Origin: Apostichopus japonicus | Lineage: Eukaryota; Echinodermata; Holothuroidea; Aspidochirotida; Stichopodidae | Direction: 5' to 3' | DNA length: 64,000 bases | NCBI RefSeq assembly: GCF_037975245.1 | Contig: NC_092569.1 | Coordinates: forward strand, 35,192,668 to 35,256,667 | In this document: positions 12,831 to 23,735 of the stretch, one piece after another | Layout of the letters: each line of letters opens with the position of its first letter | Numbering within the stretch: position 1 is the stretch's first letter | Notes under the pieces: generated by a model | Database searches by the model: none | The model's input: only the letters and a program-made list of their open reading frames with translations | Told to the model about the DNA's origin: nothing | Program-made: the position numbers and the translations under genes

Positions 12831-13989
12831 GAAGCTAGTGAACAGGGTCAAACCACCCAATAGCAAAATTAGTACCTATATGAACCGAACTGAAGCTGGC
12901 GAACGTTGTACGGTAGATCTATTAGGCATTTATTTAGACTTTTTTAGAATTTTCAAAATCATACGAAGTTTTGTATGGTAGAGTAAAAGGATCGCAAGAT
13001 ACAATTTTTTCAAACGTGGCAACGAAAACGTGGTAAATATGACTGATTAAAGGTCAGTTTTGACCGAAATTTTTCAATTTTTCCAGAAAACTCCCAAAGT
13101 ACCAAAAACACTTTTTTGTTTCGCGTGCATTGTGTATACTTTTAGCTACACGGACACAATGATAATATTTTGGGCGTCAATTTAGTAAATTTATGACAAA
13201 TAGATTTGGCGCGCTTCGCGCGTCCTAGCTTCATTGATGCTGTGAGAATTATTTACTCCTTTCCACATGCATGTTAGCTAGATAACCTTAACATTTTCTG
13301 CCCACTTCGCGCGCACTATAGCTGCATTTGTTTCCGGGTAGACTTTTCTTTGACTCTTTTTTTATTCCTTGCCAGAAGCATTTGGAATCTATGCAGTCAC
13401 GCATGTGTGGGTGCGTGTGTGTGTGTGTGTCTGTGACGCCGGCATGTAATCACGATAACTGAATGATGCAAGATCCGATCGGTATCATACTTGGTGGGTA
13501 GGTTACCCATAGTGAGTAAATTGTCCCTATCGTTTTTGGTGCCAATCTCATTAATATTCATAAATGGACGGACTCCGTATATCGGTAACCGAATGGCCGA
13601 TTTTGTTCTTACTTGTTTCGTGGCATGGCTAGGAGGTGGGGTACATGCGTAGGTTGATACCTTATCGTATCTCATAAATATTCATGACGGGCGGGCCAAA
13701 TGTAATTTCGTTGAAAAGTCAATGACGCAAGGTTTCATTATTCCCATACTTAGGTGATGAATTGCCCATAGTGAGTATATGGTCCCTATTGTTTGTGGTG
13801 CCAATCTCATTATTATTCATGAGTGGGCGGGGCTTCGAACAATATCTTTAAATGCTTCAGTGGGGAAGCAACAACAATATGTAAAAAAGAAATCTCCTCT
13901 TGCAGTTAGTTCTAGGGTAAACCCAATTCTTACTGGACTAATAGTTTAAACCCTCCTACATCGGCTGTCAATCAATCGTCGACATTTCC
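12831..13989. repeat. Intergenic DNA with a duplicated 13.48/13.74-kb block
   Basis: No gene is recognised. The sequence CATACTT(GG/AG)...CCCATAGTGAGTA(A/T)AT(T/G)GTCCCTAT, continuing to GTGCCAATCTCATTA and ATTCAT..GTGGGCGG, occurs twice in tandem at about 13486-13570 and 13745-13830. A self-complementary GCGCGCTTCGCGCG lies at about 13208-13221, and a short GT run near 13410-13430. Confidence 0.55.
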
Positions 13990-14240
13990 GAGGAGGGGTA
14001 TTGTCCATGGGAAATTGTCCGGCGGCAATTGTCATGGTTGGGATTTGTCCGGAGTGGGAATTCTCCGGTGGGCAATTGTCAAGTTTGGCAATTGTCCGGG
14101 TGGGAATTGTCCGGGGGGGGGGGGCAATTGTCAGGATTGGGAATTGTTCGGGTGGGAATTGTCCGAGGGGGAATCGTCCGATTGGTAATCGTCCGGGGGA
14201 AATTCGTCCGGGGGGGGGGGGAGAGTTGTCCGGGTAACCT
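13990..14240. repeat. Degenerate minisatellite, GGGAATTGTCCGG-type units
   Basis: About 250 bp made of variants of GGGAATTGTCCGGGTGG and GGCAATTGTC, with unit lengths of roughly 14-20 bp and interspersed G runs. Two overlapping plus-strand frames across it (from 14001 and 14029) are rich in Gly, Ile and Val because of the repeat and are not genes. Confidence 0.85.
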
Positions 14241-15309
<1,069 letters not shown>

Positions 15310-15310
<1 letters not shown>

Positions 15311-15801
15311 TTTCAAGTGTATGTTACATTGAATCTTTACACTTCCATCGATGTATGATATAATATGTAGGTGTGTGGTCCTAGAAATCACTTTCACGCA
15401 ATTGTTAATTTCTGACAAACTATTTTTTTTTTTTGGGGGGGGGGGGCTAGGTGAGGGTTGGTATTGAAAACACGAAAAGAAAAATGAACATGTTCACTTT
15501 GATTTCTGATTTTATTCTTTTGTGAGACTCATACAATAATCAATTTACGAACTTTTAAGCAACAATAATCTGGTTAATATTAATATTTGACATCAATTTC
15601 AATTAATGCTATCTTCTCATTCCCTTAAAAATGAATTATTTGTTGAATCGTCCCATTCGTAACTTTTGTTGCATTTTCTTCTTCTTTCTTGTCTATGGCA
15701 CTTCTAGCTGTCCGATGCTCAGAGATATGTATCGATCTTTTCCTACTTTTCTTAGTAAAAACTGCTCTTTTGTGCAACTTGTTATTTATACAGTGTTTTG
15801 T
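15310..15801 (-). other. 3' flank of the FREP gene, with possible poly(A) signal
   Basis: Downstream (leftward) of the FREP stop codon at 15802. The plus-strand TTTATT at 15511-15516 is AATAAA on the minus strand, about 290 nt behind the stop, a plausible polyadenylation signal. A T9/G11 homopolymer block sits at about 15422-15447. Confidence 0.35.
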
Positions 15802-16136
15802 CTACACAGGCCGTATTTTCATATCTGTGTATTGCAGGCTGCATCCGTAACCGTTCAAACTATCACTACGCCAGAACATATGCGTTCCTCGAGTAGAGCC
15901 GTCGTAGTCTCCGTTGAGATTTGAATATCCACAATAACGACAGTAACTGCCATCAGGGTAATAGTAGCAATAGTATCCACTAGTACGGCAGTAACTACTA
16001 TAATAATAATAATAATAATAATAGTACCACCAGGCTCCGCGATGTCCCTCCGCACAGTCGTAACTACTCGATCCGTCGTTGTCCTGGTCTTTTGTACTGA
16101 ATTGTTTATTGTTGCTACCAGACAAACGGTCATTAC
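15802..16136 (-). CDS. FREP C-terminal exon: fibrinogen C-terminal (FBG) domain end with Tyr/Cys-rich insert
   Basis: Last coding exon of the minus-strand FREP locus. Acceptor TTCTTGCAG precedes 16136; the stop TAG is at 15804-15802. It begins in phase 1, fitting the donors at 18089 and 22036. The residues after the junction carry the FBG calcium-site region (KDQDND), the conserved DCAEGHRGAWWY, the SNLNGDY block and the terminal MKIRP. Between GAWWY and SNLNG most FBG domains have about five residues; here there are about 33, including an unbroken run of about nine Tyr encoded by TAT/TAC triplets and three extra Cys, plus one unusual Cys near the end (YGCSLQ). This loop helps form the ligand pocket in ficolin-type lectins, so the insert should alter binding. 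The product is predicted to be secreted; the FBG family assignment is firm, the ligand unknown. Confidence 0.88.
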
Positions 16137-18088
16137 CTGCAAGAAACAAGAAAGACTAAATAAACCGATCAATTTATCGACTTTGAACGATCGAACAGTG
16201 TATACAAGTTAGAGGGCAGTGCGTTTTTGTCCTGACAAGATAATAACGTCAGTTCCGCTTATTGTTTGTTTTTTGTGTTCATTAACTAAGATAAATAAGT
16301 AGGTATTTTGTCTTTGCAAGGATGTTTTTATGCTTTTTTAAATTTTTCTTCCGCTTGAAATACAGTGCCGCTACAAGAGTAACATACAGATGGGGAACTA
16401 CTTTAACCAAATACTACGTTTGGGTTACTAGAGTTGCTAATATCGCTCTTTCATATTTATTTATTTAGCGGCATTTAACACTACTATTCATTCTTTTATT
16501 TATTTGATTGTTATTTTGAAGGTAAAAAATAAGCTTACTAACTCTGTCAAACTCTAGTTATGAATTTCTTGTTTGTCACGGTGTTTAATGTTGTAATTTG
16601 TTGAATAATATAATGTATAATTTAATTTGCATAACCAACTTTTCATTTATCCCCTCATTCAACCCAGTACTTACTTTTTTTATTTATTGTACCACATAGG
16701 CTAACTAAGGCTCTCTTCGAACTTGGATAAGGAGGGTGCGAGGGGGGGGGGGGGCTGTGTGATGTAGCTTCCTATATTATTCAATTTAGGAAAACAAGGG
16801 TATCATCGAAAGATCTAGTCGTGAGTAATCTTACTTGCTTTTATTACATACAAAGTAATAATTGCATTTTGCTGAAAACGCCATCTCCCAATAAAACAAA
16901 AATCAAATAAACGGGATAATTATTTCTCTCAATATTATGGTTGTAATATACTATCTGCCCGGCTCCAAGTTCCCTGTTCTACTGTATACAGGGTATACAG
17001 AGTGTTATTGTCATCGATTGTTCAATTTTTTACCCTATATCTATAACTATAGCACTTTGTAATCTTTGTATCTTTCAACCTGAGCTCATACGTTGGACTA
17101 TAGACGTAGATTGAAATTTACACTATACACAAATCATAAAATCAATACGTTTAAATGAAGAATAGAACCGACATTGTATAAAGAGAATTTACTATTAATG
17201 TAGTAGCTAATATTTTAGGTTTCGACGAAGTAACCAAAATTCGATGTATTACATTTATGAAAAAATTGAATGATATTGATTATCGGCATTTTAATTTTTA
17301 GTTCTTATCAACATGTACAATCTAGTCTCGTACGTATCACTTCTTCGGACAGACTGATTGATTAAAATATCTCGAATCTATACAGACTAATATTTAAAAA
17401 TGCATCATTTCTGATTCCTCTGTTTCAATATTCTATGAATGACAAACCCATGAATTTATAAATAACATGATTATATTAAAATAGCGCCTCAACGTTTGCA
17501 TATATGAGAATCATAGAACATACATACCACTTGAAGTCTGGCAGTAACGAGAAGGCACATGTGAAATGCTTCCTGGTACTACTAACATAGTATTATACCT
17601 CTTTGTAAGTTTGAAGTGTTGCGAGTTTCGCAGACAACAGCGCGCGGTAAGGCAACATACATTTGCGTTAAATTTCAGAATACTCGTTTAGGTTGGGATG
17701 ATAGTGATGTTGAGATTTAATTTCTCTGTGTTAGAAATAAAAAGAGCTTGGCTACTATTAGAACATCTACTGTCATCGTTTTATAGGTTGTTAGTTGCTT
17801 GTTACGTGCAAACACGACCAAGAGACGAATCTTATCGTCTGCTTCTTATGTCTTTACACATGTATACAGTCCTGAAAACCTACGTGCGTTCCAGCTGTAC
17901 TTCCAACGCTTGAAAGAAATAGCAATGTTTGGAATTGAAAATTGCTGTGAACCTTGAACTTATATATCATTTAGCCAGGAATGCGGTAGCTATGAGATCA
18001 GGACATTAGTTGTTAGTTGCTTCTCCTAATTCACGTAATCGGTCCAGATTTATGTTTGCGTCAATGATTAGAACCATCAATTACTCAC
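16137..18088 (-). other. Intron of the FREP gene (last intron)
   Basis: About 1.95 kb between the FBG middle exon and the C-terminal exon, bounded by a GTGAGT donor (just below 18089) and a TTGCAG acceptor (just above 16136). AT-rich with a G12 run near 16742-16754. No nested gene is recognised; the 71-codon plus-strand frame at 17698-17913 has no visible domain. Confidence 0.6.
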
Positions 18089-18350
18089 CTGTATTTCCAC
18101 TGTGTGATCCAACTGATAGTCGATACTTGTCTGCTTGGTTATTAATCCTAAAAGTCGAATAGACGGCGTAAAACGATGATGAGCCGGAGTCCCTTAGATC
18201 AATACGAAGCTGGTAAGTTTTCTGGTTGGTCAGAGAGTAGATATATTTATTACCTAGCCAGTGGTCATGATCTTTATTACCGAAACCGTCCTTATAGTCC
18301 CTCCAACCACGATAAAAGTCAACGGAGGCACTCGATCGTCGCTGGAAAAC
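18089..18350 (-). CDS. FREP FBG middle exon (long isoform)
   Basis: Exon of 262 nt, entering in phase 0 behind a TTTCATAG acceptor and leaving in phase 1 at a GTGAGT donor. It encodes the centre of the FBG domain: VFQRRSSASVDFYRGWRDYK, then GFGN..H.HWLGN, then LTNQKTYQLRIDLRDS and a YRLSVGSHSGNTG end, all hallmark positions of fibrinogen-related domains (the VxQRR.dGSvdF.r.W..Y..GFG pattern and the WLGN motif). Joining to 16136 gives a continuous SGNTGNDRLSG across the splice, which supports the model. It is paralogous to the exon at 22036-22300. Confidence 0.88.
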
Positions 18351-18612
18351 CTATGAAATAAAAAAAAATGAATCCAGCTATATAATCTAGTTATCCGTAA
18401 GAGCATAACATTCAACGCCGTTAGATAGTTAACAAAGATATGGATACTGTGAAAGTGAGATAATTTGCAATAGTGTTTTGTTTCTTGATTTTGGTTCTTC
18501 CTTAAATGGTCAAGTGCATCTCAAAGAGATCTGCAGTGCATCATTTTGAGGAATGTAAAGTATAATGTGAGAAAGTTCAGAATTTAAGTCCTTAATTGTT
18601 TGCGAAGCTCAC

Positions 18613-18918
18613 CGTCCATCCTCCTCCGTTACTTTCCATCTCACAGTAAACCTGAATACCGCGTGGCCAACCATCAGGGTAAATGGTGTAAACTCCATCA
18701 CTGCGTGTACCGGAAACATAAAGCTCGTAGCAATCTTTTGGGAGGCTTGTGCACGTCACTCCGTCCCCTTGGTAGTTTGTATTGCAGTAACATTTACGGA
18801 CACCACTCCTCGTAGCACAGGTTGCGTGAACACTACACTGGTAACTCGCCTCTATAATCTGGTTATTTTGGCAAGTTGATCTTCGTGTACATCCTGAATT
18901 GATGTAAAAATCGCCAAC
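18613..18918 (-). CDS. FREP exon: third TILa-like/EGF-like unit fused to FBG start
   Basis: Exon of 306 nt, phase 0 at both ends (acceptor AAATCAG, donor GTGAGC). The first about 57 residues, from VGDFYINSGCTRRSTCQNNQ to NYQGDGVTC, are nearly identical to the two neighbouring duplicated exons: the end of a TILa/VWC-like module followed by a six-Cys EGF-like module (CSVHATC..., CYCN.NYQGDG.TC). Where the other copies continue into NCFVAD, this one continues into TSLPKDCYELY and GVYTIYPDGWPRG, EMESNGGGWT, the conserved start of an FBG domain. So the last EGF unit and the FBG start share one exon, which fixes the order EGF then FBG in the protein. Confidence 0.85.
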
Positions 18919-19501
18919 CTGATTTAAGATATTCATCAAGTAAGAAACAACAAATAAACAAATTATAAATTTGCGGTTGTCACAGTTAAATGTATATGAT
19001 TTCAACGGTGGGTGGCCAATGATAAATCCCCTCGAATGATCTAGGTATGGATATGAACCTTTTCGAAAAATGTATGAGGTCTTTCAAGCCAACTCCGATG
19101 AATGGGCGTAGGAATCCGCCTTAAAAATTGTAGCCACAAATATTGCATTCAACCAATTATCACGACTATATATTAGGCATACAAATGAATCTAACCGCAA
19201 GACTGTGAAAAAAAAGTACCCATGAAATTTTATATCAGGCTTATAAGTGCATGCACACCCGTAGGAGTGGTCTCGTGATTCCCGAATCAACGTAATATAT
19301 CCCTCGACTGACAGTTTTGAGAGGACTGTCGACAAAAACAAATGGGTCAATGGCCCTGCCCAACCACGATGCGAACGCCACTCAGATATCTGTACTGTTA
19401 TGTGATTATCGACAAGTATAATAAGTAAAGATTTCCTTCTAATTACATGTACAAGATTAAGAACAAAGCATTATAAAAATGACCTGAAGGACCGTACTGA
19501 C

Positions 19502-19711
19502 CCCTAATACACTTCCTTTGTCAGCAACAAAGCAGTTGTGGCGGCACGTAACTCCGTCCCCTTGGTAGTTTTGATTACAGTAGCATTTACGGACACCGCT
19601 CCTCTCAGTACAGGTTGCGTGAACACTACACTGGTAACTCGCCTCGATAATATGGTTGTTTTGGCAAGTTGATCTTCGTGTACATCCTGAATTGATGTAA
19701 AAATCGCCAAC
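19502..19711 (-). CDS. FREP exon: second TILa-like/EGF-like unit
   Basis: Exon of 210 nt (70 codons), phase 0 at both ends, so it can be duplicated or skipped without frame loss. Acceptor is CAG at 19712-19714; the donor is GTCAGT, a slightly weak form shared by all three upstream exons. It encodes VGDFYINSGCTRRSTCQNNH, the EGF-like CSVHATC to YQGDGVTC, and the start of the next TILa-like unit, NCFVADKGSVLG. The exon boundary cuts each TILa-like module in two, so a full module forms only after splicing. It differs from 20286-20495 by a few residues (for example H for Q and S for N). Confidence 0.85.
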
Positions 19712-20285
19712 CTGATTTCAGATATTCAGCGAAAAGAAACAACAAATAAACAAATTATGAATTTGAAATGTACAGGATTTCAACGGTAGGTGGCCAAAGA
19801 TTTGTTCCCCTCGAATGATCTAGGTACGGGTATGAACCTTTATGAAAGTTTTATGAGTTCTTTGAAGCCAACTCCTATATAGGGGGCGTAGGGATCCGCC
19901 TTAACAAAAAGTAGCTGCAAATATTGCATTCAACGGCCTATCGCAACTATACATTAGGCATACAAATAAATCTAACCGCAAGACTGTGATAAAAAAGTAT
20001 CCATAAATTTTTGTGTCAGGCTTATCAGTGCATGCACACCCGTAGGAGTGGCCTCGTGATTCCCGACTAAACGTAATATATCCCTCGACTGACAGTTTTG
20101 AGAGGACTGGCGACAAAAACAAATGGGTCAATGGCCCCTGCCCAACCACGATGAGCGCGCCACTCGGATATCTGAAATGTAAAATGAATATTGACAAGTA
20201 TAAAGAGTAAAGGTTTGCTTCTAATTATATGGACAATTATTAAGAACGAAGCATTATAAAAAAGGAATGAAAGAACCGTACTGAC

Positions 20286-20495
20286 CCCTAACACACTTCC
20301 TATGTCAGCAACGAAGCAGTTGTGGCGACACGTCACTCCGTCCCCTTGGTAGTTTTGATTACAGTAGCATTTACGGACACCGTTCCTCTCAGCACAGGTT
20401 GCGTGAACACTACACTGGTAACTCGCCTCTATAATCTGGTTATTTTGGCAAGTTGATCTTCGTGTACATCCTGAATTGATGTAAAAATCGCCAAC
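20286..20495 (-). CDS. FREP exon: first TILa-like/EGF-like unit
   Basis: Exon of 210 nt, phase 0 in and out, same layout as 19502-19711: VGDFYINSGCTRRSTC, an EGF-like module with CSVHATCAERNGVRKCYCNQ, GDGVTC, then NCFVADIGSVLG before a GTCAGT donor. Its N-terminal half joins the NCFVADKGG end of the TIL exon. TIL followed by a CxC..C.C module is known from mucin, zonadhesin and FCGBP-type proteins, which is the basis for the TILa-like name; the cysteine spacing is not exactly canonical. Confidence 0.85.
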
Positions 20496-20946
20496 CTGAT
20501 TTAATATATTCAGCGAAAAGAAACATCAGATTAACAAAATGATGAATTTGCGGTTGTCACAGTTAAATGTACATGATTCTAACGGTAGGTGGCCAATGAT
20601 TTATTCCCCTGAATGATCTAGGTACGGGTATGGATCTTTATGAAAGTTTTGTGAAGTCTTTGAAGCCAACTCCGATGAGGAGGCCGCGGGGTCCGCCCTG
20701 AAAAGGTAGCTGCAAATATTGCATTAAAACGGCCTATTGCAACTTTAAATTAGGCCTTCAATTAGATTCTAGCCGCAAAATTATCGTTAGTTTTATCCAT
20801 GCATTTTAGTGTAAGGTTTATAAGGGAATGGACCTATGTGGGTATAGCCTTTTGCTTCCTGAGTATATGTAACTAAAATATGTGATTCTTATAATATGGA
20901 AAAAATCATTAAAAGCAAACACTTAAAATGTAAGAACCGTACTGAC

Positions 20947-21158
20947 CATTAATACACCTCCTTTGTCAGCAACGAAGCAGTTACATTGGTTCAGAGGGAT
21001 GCATTGTTCTTGCTGTCTCAGATAATTACCGACGCAAACACATTGCTCTGTTTCGCTTCGAGAGGTAGCCGAGATGCAAGTATTAGGGTCGTCACAAGTC
21101 CTCTCACATGTCTCATTGCTAAACATCTCATTAGCTGGACACCATTCAGGGATTGTTT
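20947..21158 (-). CDS. FREP exon: TIL (trypsin-inhibitor-like cysteine-rich) domain
   Basis: Exon of 212 nt, entering in phase 1 after a long T-rich tract ending TTCTCTAG and leaving in phase 0 at GTCAGT. It encodes TIPEWCPANEMFSNETCERT, CDDPNTC, ETEQCVCVGNYLRQQEQC and LNQCNCFVADKGG. The ten-cysteine pattern with C.C and the CVC.GYLR-type block is typical of TIL domains (serine-protease-inhibitor fold, also structural in mucin-like proteins). An N-glycosylation sequon NET is present. The open frame extends upstream to 21294 only through the intron pyrimidine tract. It can be entered from the phase-1 exon at 23705-23735 or from 22036-22300. Confidence 0.85.
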
Positions 21159-22035
21159 CTAGAGAACAGAAAATTAAAAAAAAATAAAGTAATAGTAACC
21201 TGGTACAGTCTTGGCAAATATGACATGTGGCATAGCATAGTTTGTCGTCATTACTTAAATACGTGGTTGTCAGAAGGCTAAAGTAAAGGAACATACACTC
21301 AGAGGCTGCTTGAATAAATGTAGAACATTTTAAATAGGTAGTGGCCGTTCCTTAGTCACATAAATGTTAATATTTATTCATATAACAGGATAAAACTCCA
21401 TCATTTGATGTATAATTAGTCTGAAACCAGGTAGTCATGGCTTGTTTCTGTTTCAGAGTTCTCTAGGTGTAAGTATAATACTGCTTTCTGACTACAATGG
21501 TAATTAATAACAACATCAAAATTCTTTCGTTGGTTGTTCTGATCAAACTGGGAGACGAACCTGGTTTAATTGTAAACGTTATGTTGTACTAACGTTAGGA
21601 ACGGTTCCTTGTTCAGAGCCATGGTCGGTGTTGAGTACGAAGCAGTCTTGTAGTGAGTGCGTAATTACACTTTAGCTAATGAAGGCATTTTGGAATTCTA
21701 GTATGGATACTAATGCAAGATTAAATGTTTGAACTCGCACTAGAAGCTTGTACTTGCACTCATATCATATCATATTTTAATTGCTACGATATGTATTGTA
21801 GCGCCGTTGTACTCGCTGATATACTATAAGTTTACTCGTACTATATATATATATATATATATATTGTAGCAGTTTCTTCAAAACATATTTGACATGCCAA
21901 ATTTACTTCCAAAAGATCCTTTCGTTTTAAGAATAAACCTTTCATTTTCTGCTCGTTTACGTTTGACATTTAATAAATGATCACGATTTTTATGATTTTT
22001 TTGGCTTTATATTTAATAATGTAAAAGACACTTAC
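21159..22035 (-). other. Intron between FBG middle exon (22036) and TIL exon (21158)
   Basis: About 880 bp. It has a short (TA)n tract at about 21841-21864 and the upstream polypyrimidine tract of the TIL exon at 21159-21190. No C-terminal FBG exon (GAWW.., SNLNG) is found here, which matters because the upstream FBG exons would need one. Confidence 0.6.
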
Positions 22036-22300
22036 CATCTGATATTTCGAATGTTCCTAAACTAGATATATAATAATCCCCCCATTCATCTGAGATACGA
22101 AACTCGTCGTATGTTACATAGTAAGTTTCTCCAGCAACGTTCTCAAAGTCCATTCGCAGTTGGTATCGCTTTTGATTTGTTAAGACGGCAATTTTCTCAT
22201 TTCCGATCCAAAAGTCACTCCCTAGAAAGCCAAAGCCATTTCTGAAGTCTTTCCAACTTCTACTAAAATTTACAGAATCCGATCTTCGTTGCTGTAATAC
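22036..22300 (-). CDS. FREP FBG middle exon (short isoform or upstream paralogue)
   Basis: Exon of 265 nt, phase 0 in (acceptor TTTGAAG) and phase 1 out (GTAAGT). It encodes VLQQRRSDSVNFSRSWKDFR, GFGFLGSDFWIGN, LTNQKRYQLRMDFENV, YYVTYDEFRI and YYISSLGTFEISDG, the middle of an FBG domain, homologous to 18089-18350 and with the same phases. No separate C-terminal FBG exon follows it before the TIL exon. It could splice to 16136, giving FEISDGNDRLSG, or to the TIL exon at 21158, leaving a truncated FBG. Alternatively it is the remains of a duplicated gene that lost its end. Confidence 0.8.
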
Positions 22301-22671
22301 CTTCAAAGAATATCAAAGAAGTTAACTAGGACGTGATTGAATTATTATTATTTGTTCCCTACTGCAATGCGATTTTTGCCAACAACTATTACACAGAAAT
22401 ACTTATATATTTCTAACTTCAGTTTGTAGTTTGGGCTAGATGTTTACAGTTTCCTTGGAAGAAGAACTGCACTGTACCTAAGTACAATCTGTACTTAAAT
22501 TCCACAATATTTAAAATAATTGATTCAAACTTTCGTTTCGATAAAAAAGCGAGTTCTATTTGAAATAACGACTTTGTATTACATCGCTTTATATTGCTGC
22601 AATCAAGTCTGAAGTAAATTTGTACAAAACTATTTAAACTTGAAAAGAAAACATCAAGTAATCAGCCATAC

Positions 22672-22844
22672 CGTCCATCCATCAGTATCAAGATCATTAT
22701 TACAGTAAGCCTCAAACGGTTCCGGGTAGCCATCTGGTTTAATAAGGTACACACCAGATGTATTGTGGGTAGAGGAACATGCATTCGATACTTCTTTGCA
22801 ATCTCTCGGATACGCAGGTTGTTGAAAAACAAAGTATGAAGAAC
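22672..22844 (-). CDS. FREP FBG N-terminal exon (short isoform or upstream paralogue)
   Basis: Exon of 173 nt, phase 1 in (acceptor TCCATCCAG) and phase 0 out (GTATGG donor). It encodes GSSYFVFQQPAYPRDCKEVS, then SSTHNTSGVYLIKPDGYPEP and FEAYCNNDLDTDGWT. PRDC.e......SGVY.I.P.G...F.vyC......GWT is the canonical FBG start, with the first disulfide pair visible. A sequon NTS is present. Phase 1 entry matches the exon at 23705-23735, giving a short secreted FBG protein without TIL or EGF modules. Confidence 0.82.
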
Positions 22845-22931
22845 CTGGATGGAAAGTAAAACAAGGTTAACATTTTATTGATAATAATTTAAGCTAACGA
22901 AAATATCGCCTAAGATGCTTTATCTCAATTG

Positions 22932-23130
22932 CCTCTCTCCACCCAGGGGTTAATGGGTACATGTCAGGTAACTTGTCATTGGGCGCAGTATATAACTGCA
23001 GCCGTCTGGAGGGATTGTCTCTGGGACAGGTTATTATTGAACAGGGGTAATATAACGTCTGTAAAGCTCTTTGAAACCTATCGCTGTTTAAAAGCGCTAC
23101 ATGAATCGAATATTATTATTAATATTTTTA
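22932..23130 (+). mobile_element. SINE-like element in intron
   Basis: Body GGGTTAATGGGTACATG, then GGGCGCAGTATATAACTGCA, and a tail resembling CR1/L2-type 3' ends: GTCTGTAAAGCTCTTTGAAA, AAAAGCGCTACATGAAT, finishing with ATTATTATTAAT. Such tails with (ATT)n are used by SINEs mobilised by LINE reverse transcriptases. Orientation is opposite to the host gene. The open frame across it (22929-23150) is incidental. A pol III box pair was not clearly identified. Confidence 0.55.
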
Positions 23131-23704
23131 CTATAAGACTTTTTAGCTAATTGTAAGAGAACTGGTTTCGTTACTAAGCGAGTTAAGGCAATGCATCAGT
23201 TTAAATATCAACTATTACTCAACTACCATATAGTCGAATATATCACGACTAAAGTTAAATGAAGTAATCGTTATTGAATTCTCAGATGTAACTGATTTGA
23301 AGCATTATATGTGATTAGTTTTCAGCCTGCAATGGAAATTCAAAGACCAAGTAACTTGATTTCTTTTTAACCAAGCTTCCGTAGTTATCAATCATATCCA
23401 AGTGAGATCAAAAGACTCACGAAAACAGGAAAATCCCTTTTGTTTAAAGTACCTGAGAAAATATCGTAGGATATAAAAAGATCGAAAGTATACTACTCAG
23501 AGGAAATCAACCACAAAATAGATATTCGGAAAAAGTAACACGATTGAAAAACAAAACGTCAAGAGCGACCATTAAAAAGCTAACATTTCCAGCCATTCAA
23601 GTTGTCCAACTGAGGTGTTAACGTTTACATTACATAAGTCATATACCTTACAGAGGTTACTTCTTATAATAAGAAAAATCATATGATATAAATAATACAC
23701 CTAC

Positions 23705-23735
23705 CTGAAGATCTTCCCTCGGCACTGACGATTAT
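23705..23735 (-). CDS. FREP exon 2: end of signal peptide / linker
   Basis: A 31-nt mini-exon between acceptor TTACACAG and donor GTAGGT, encoding IIVSAEGRSS plus the first base of the next codon. It enters in phase 0, matching the 66-nt exon at 32187-32252, and leaves in phase 1, matching both 22844 (G completed) and 21158 (E completed). A likely signal cleavage is around VSA/EG. The exon is short, so the call rests on phase agreement with three other exons and good splice sites. Confidence 0.6.

Larger units (their letters stand above)
18919..20946. repeat. Tandem duplication of exon plus intron, unit about 790 bp
   Basis: Intron sequence between the TILa/EGF exons is repeated as well as the exons. 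Landmarks such as GGTAGGTGGCCAA, CGAATGATCTAGGTA, AAGCCAACTCC, GCATGCACACCCGTAGGAGTGG and ATATCCCTCGACTGACAG recur at about 19.0-19.4 kb and 19.78-20.2 kb; a more diverged set is at 20.58-20.87 kb. The protein repeats therefore arose by unequal exchange or slippage of whole exon-intron units. Confidence 0.85.

Noticed and set aside
21159-21294. Upstream extension of the TIL open frame, with a Leu/Phe-rich stretch that looks like a signal peptide
   Set aside because: It is the intron polypyrimidine tract and acceptor; a true start would need to ignore a strong splice site.
21560-21660. Possible extra exon on the minus strand (DCFV-like text followed by GTTAGT)
   Set aside because: Resembles the NCFVAD segment only weakly, and upstream stops and a poor acceptor make it unlikely. 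At most a relic.
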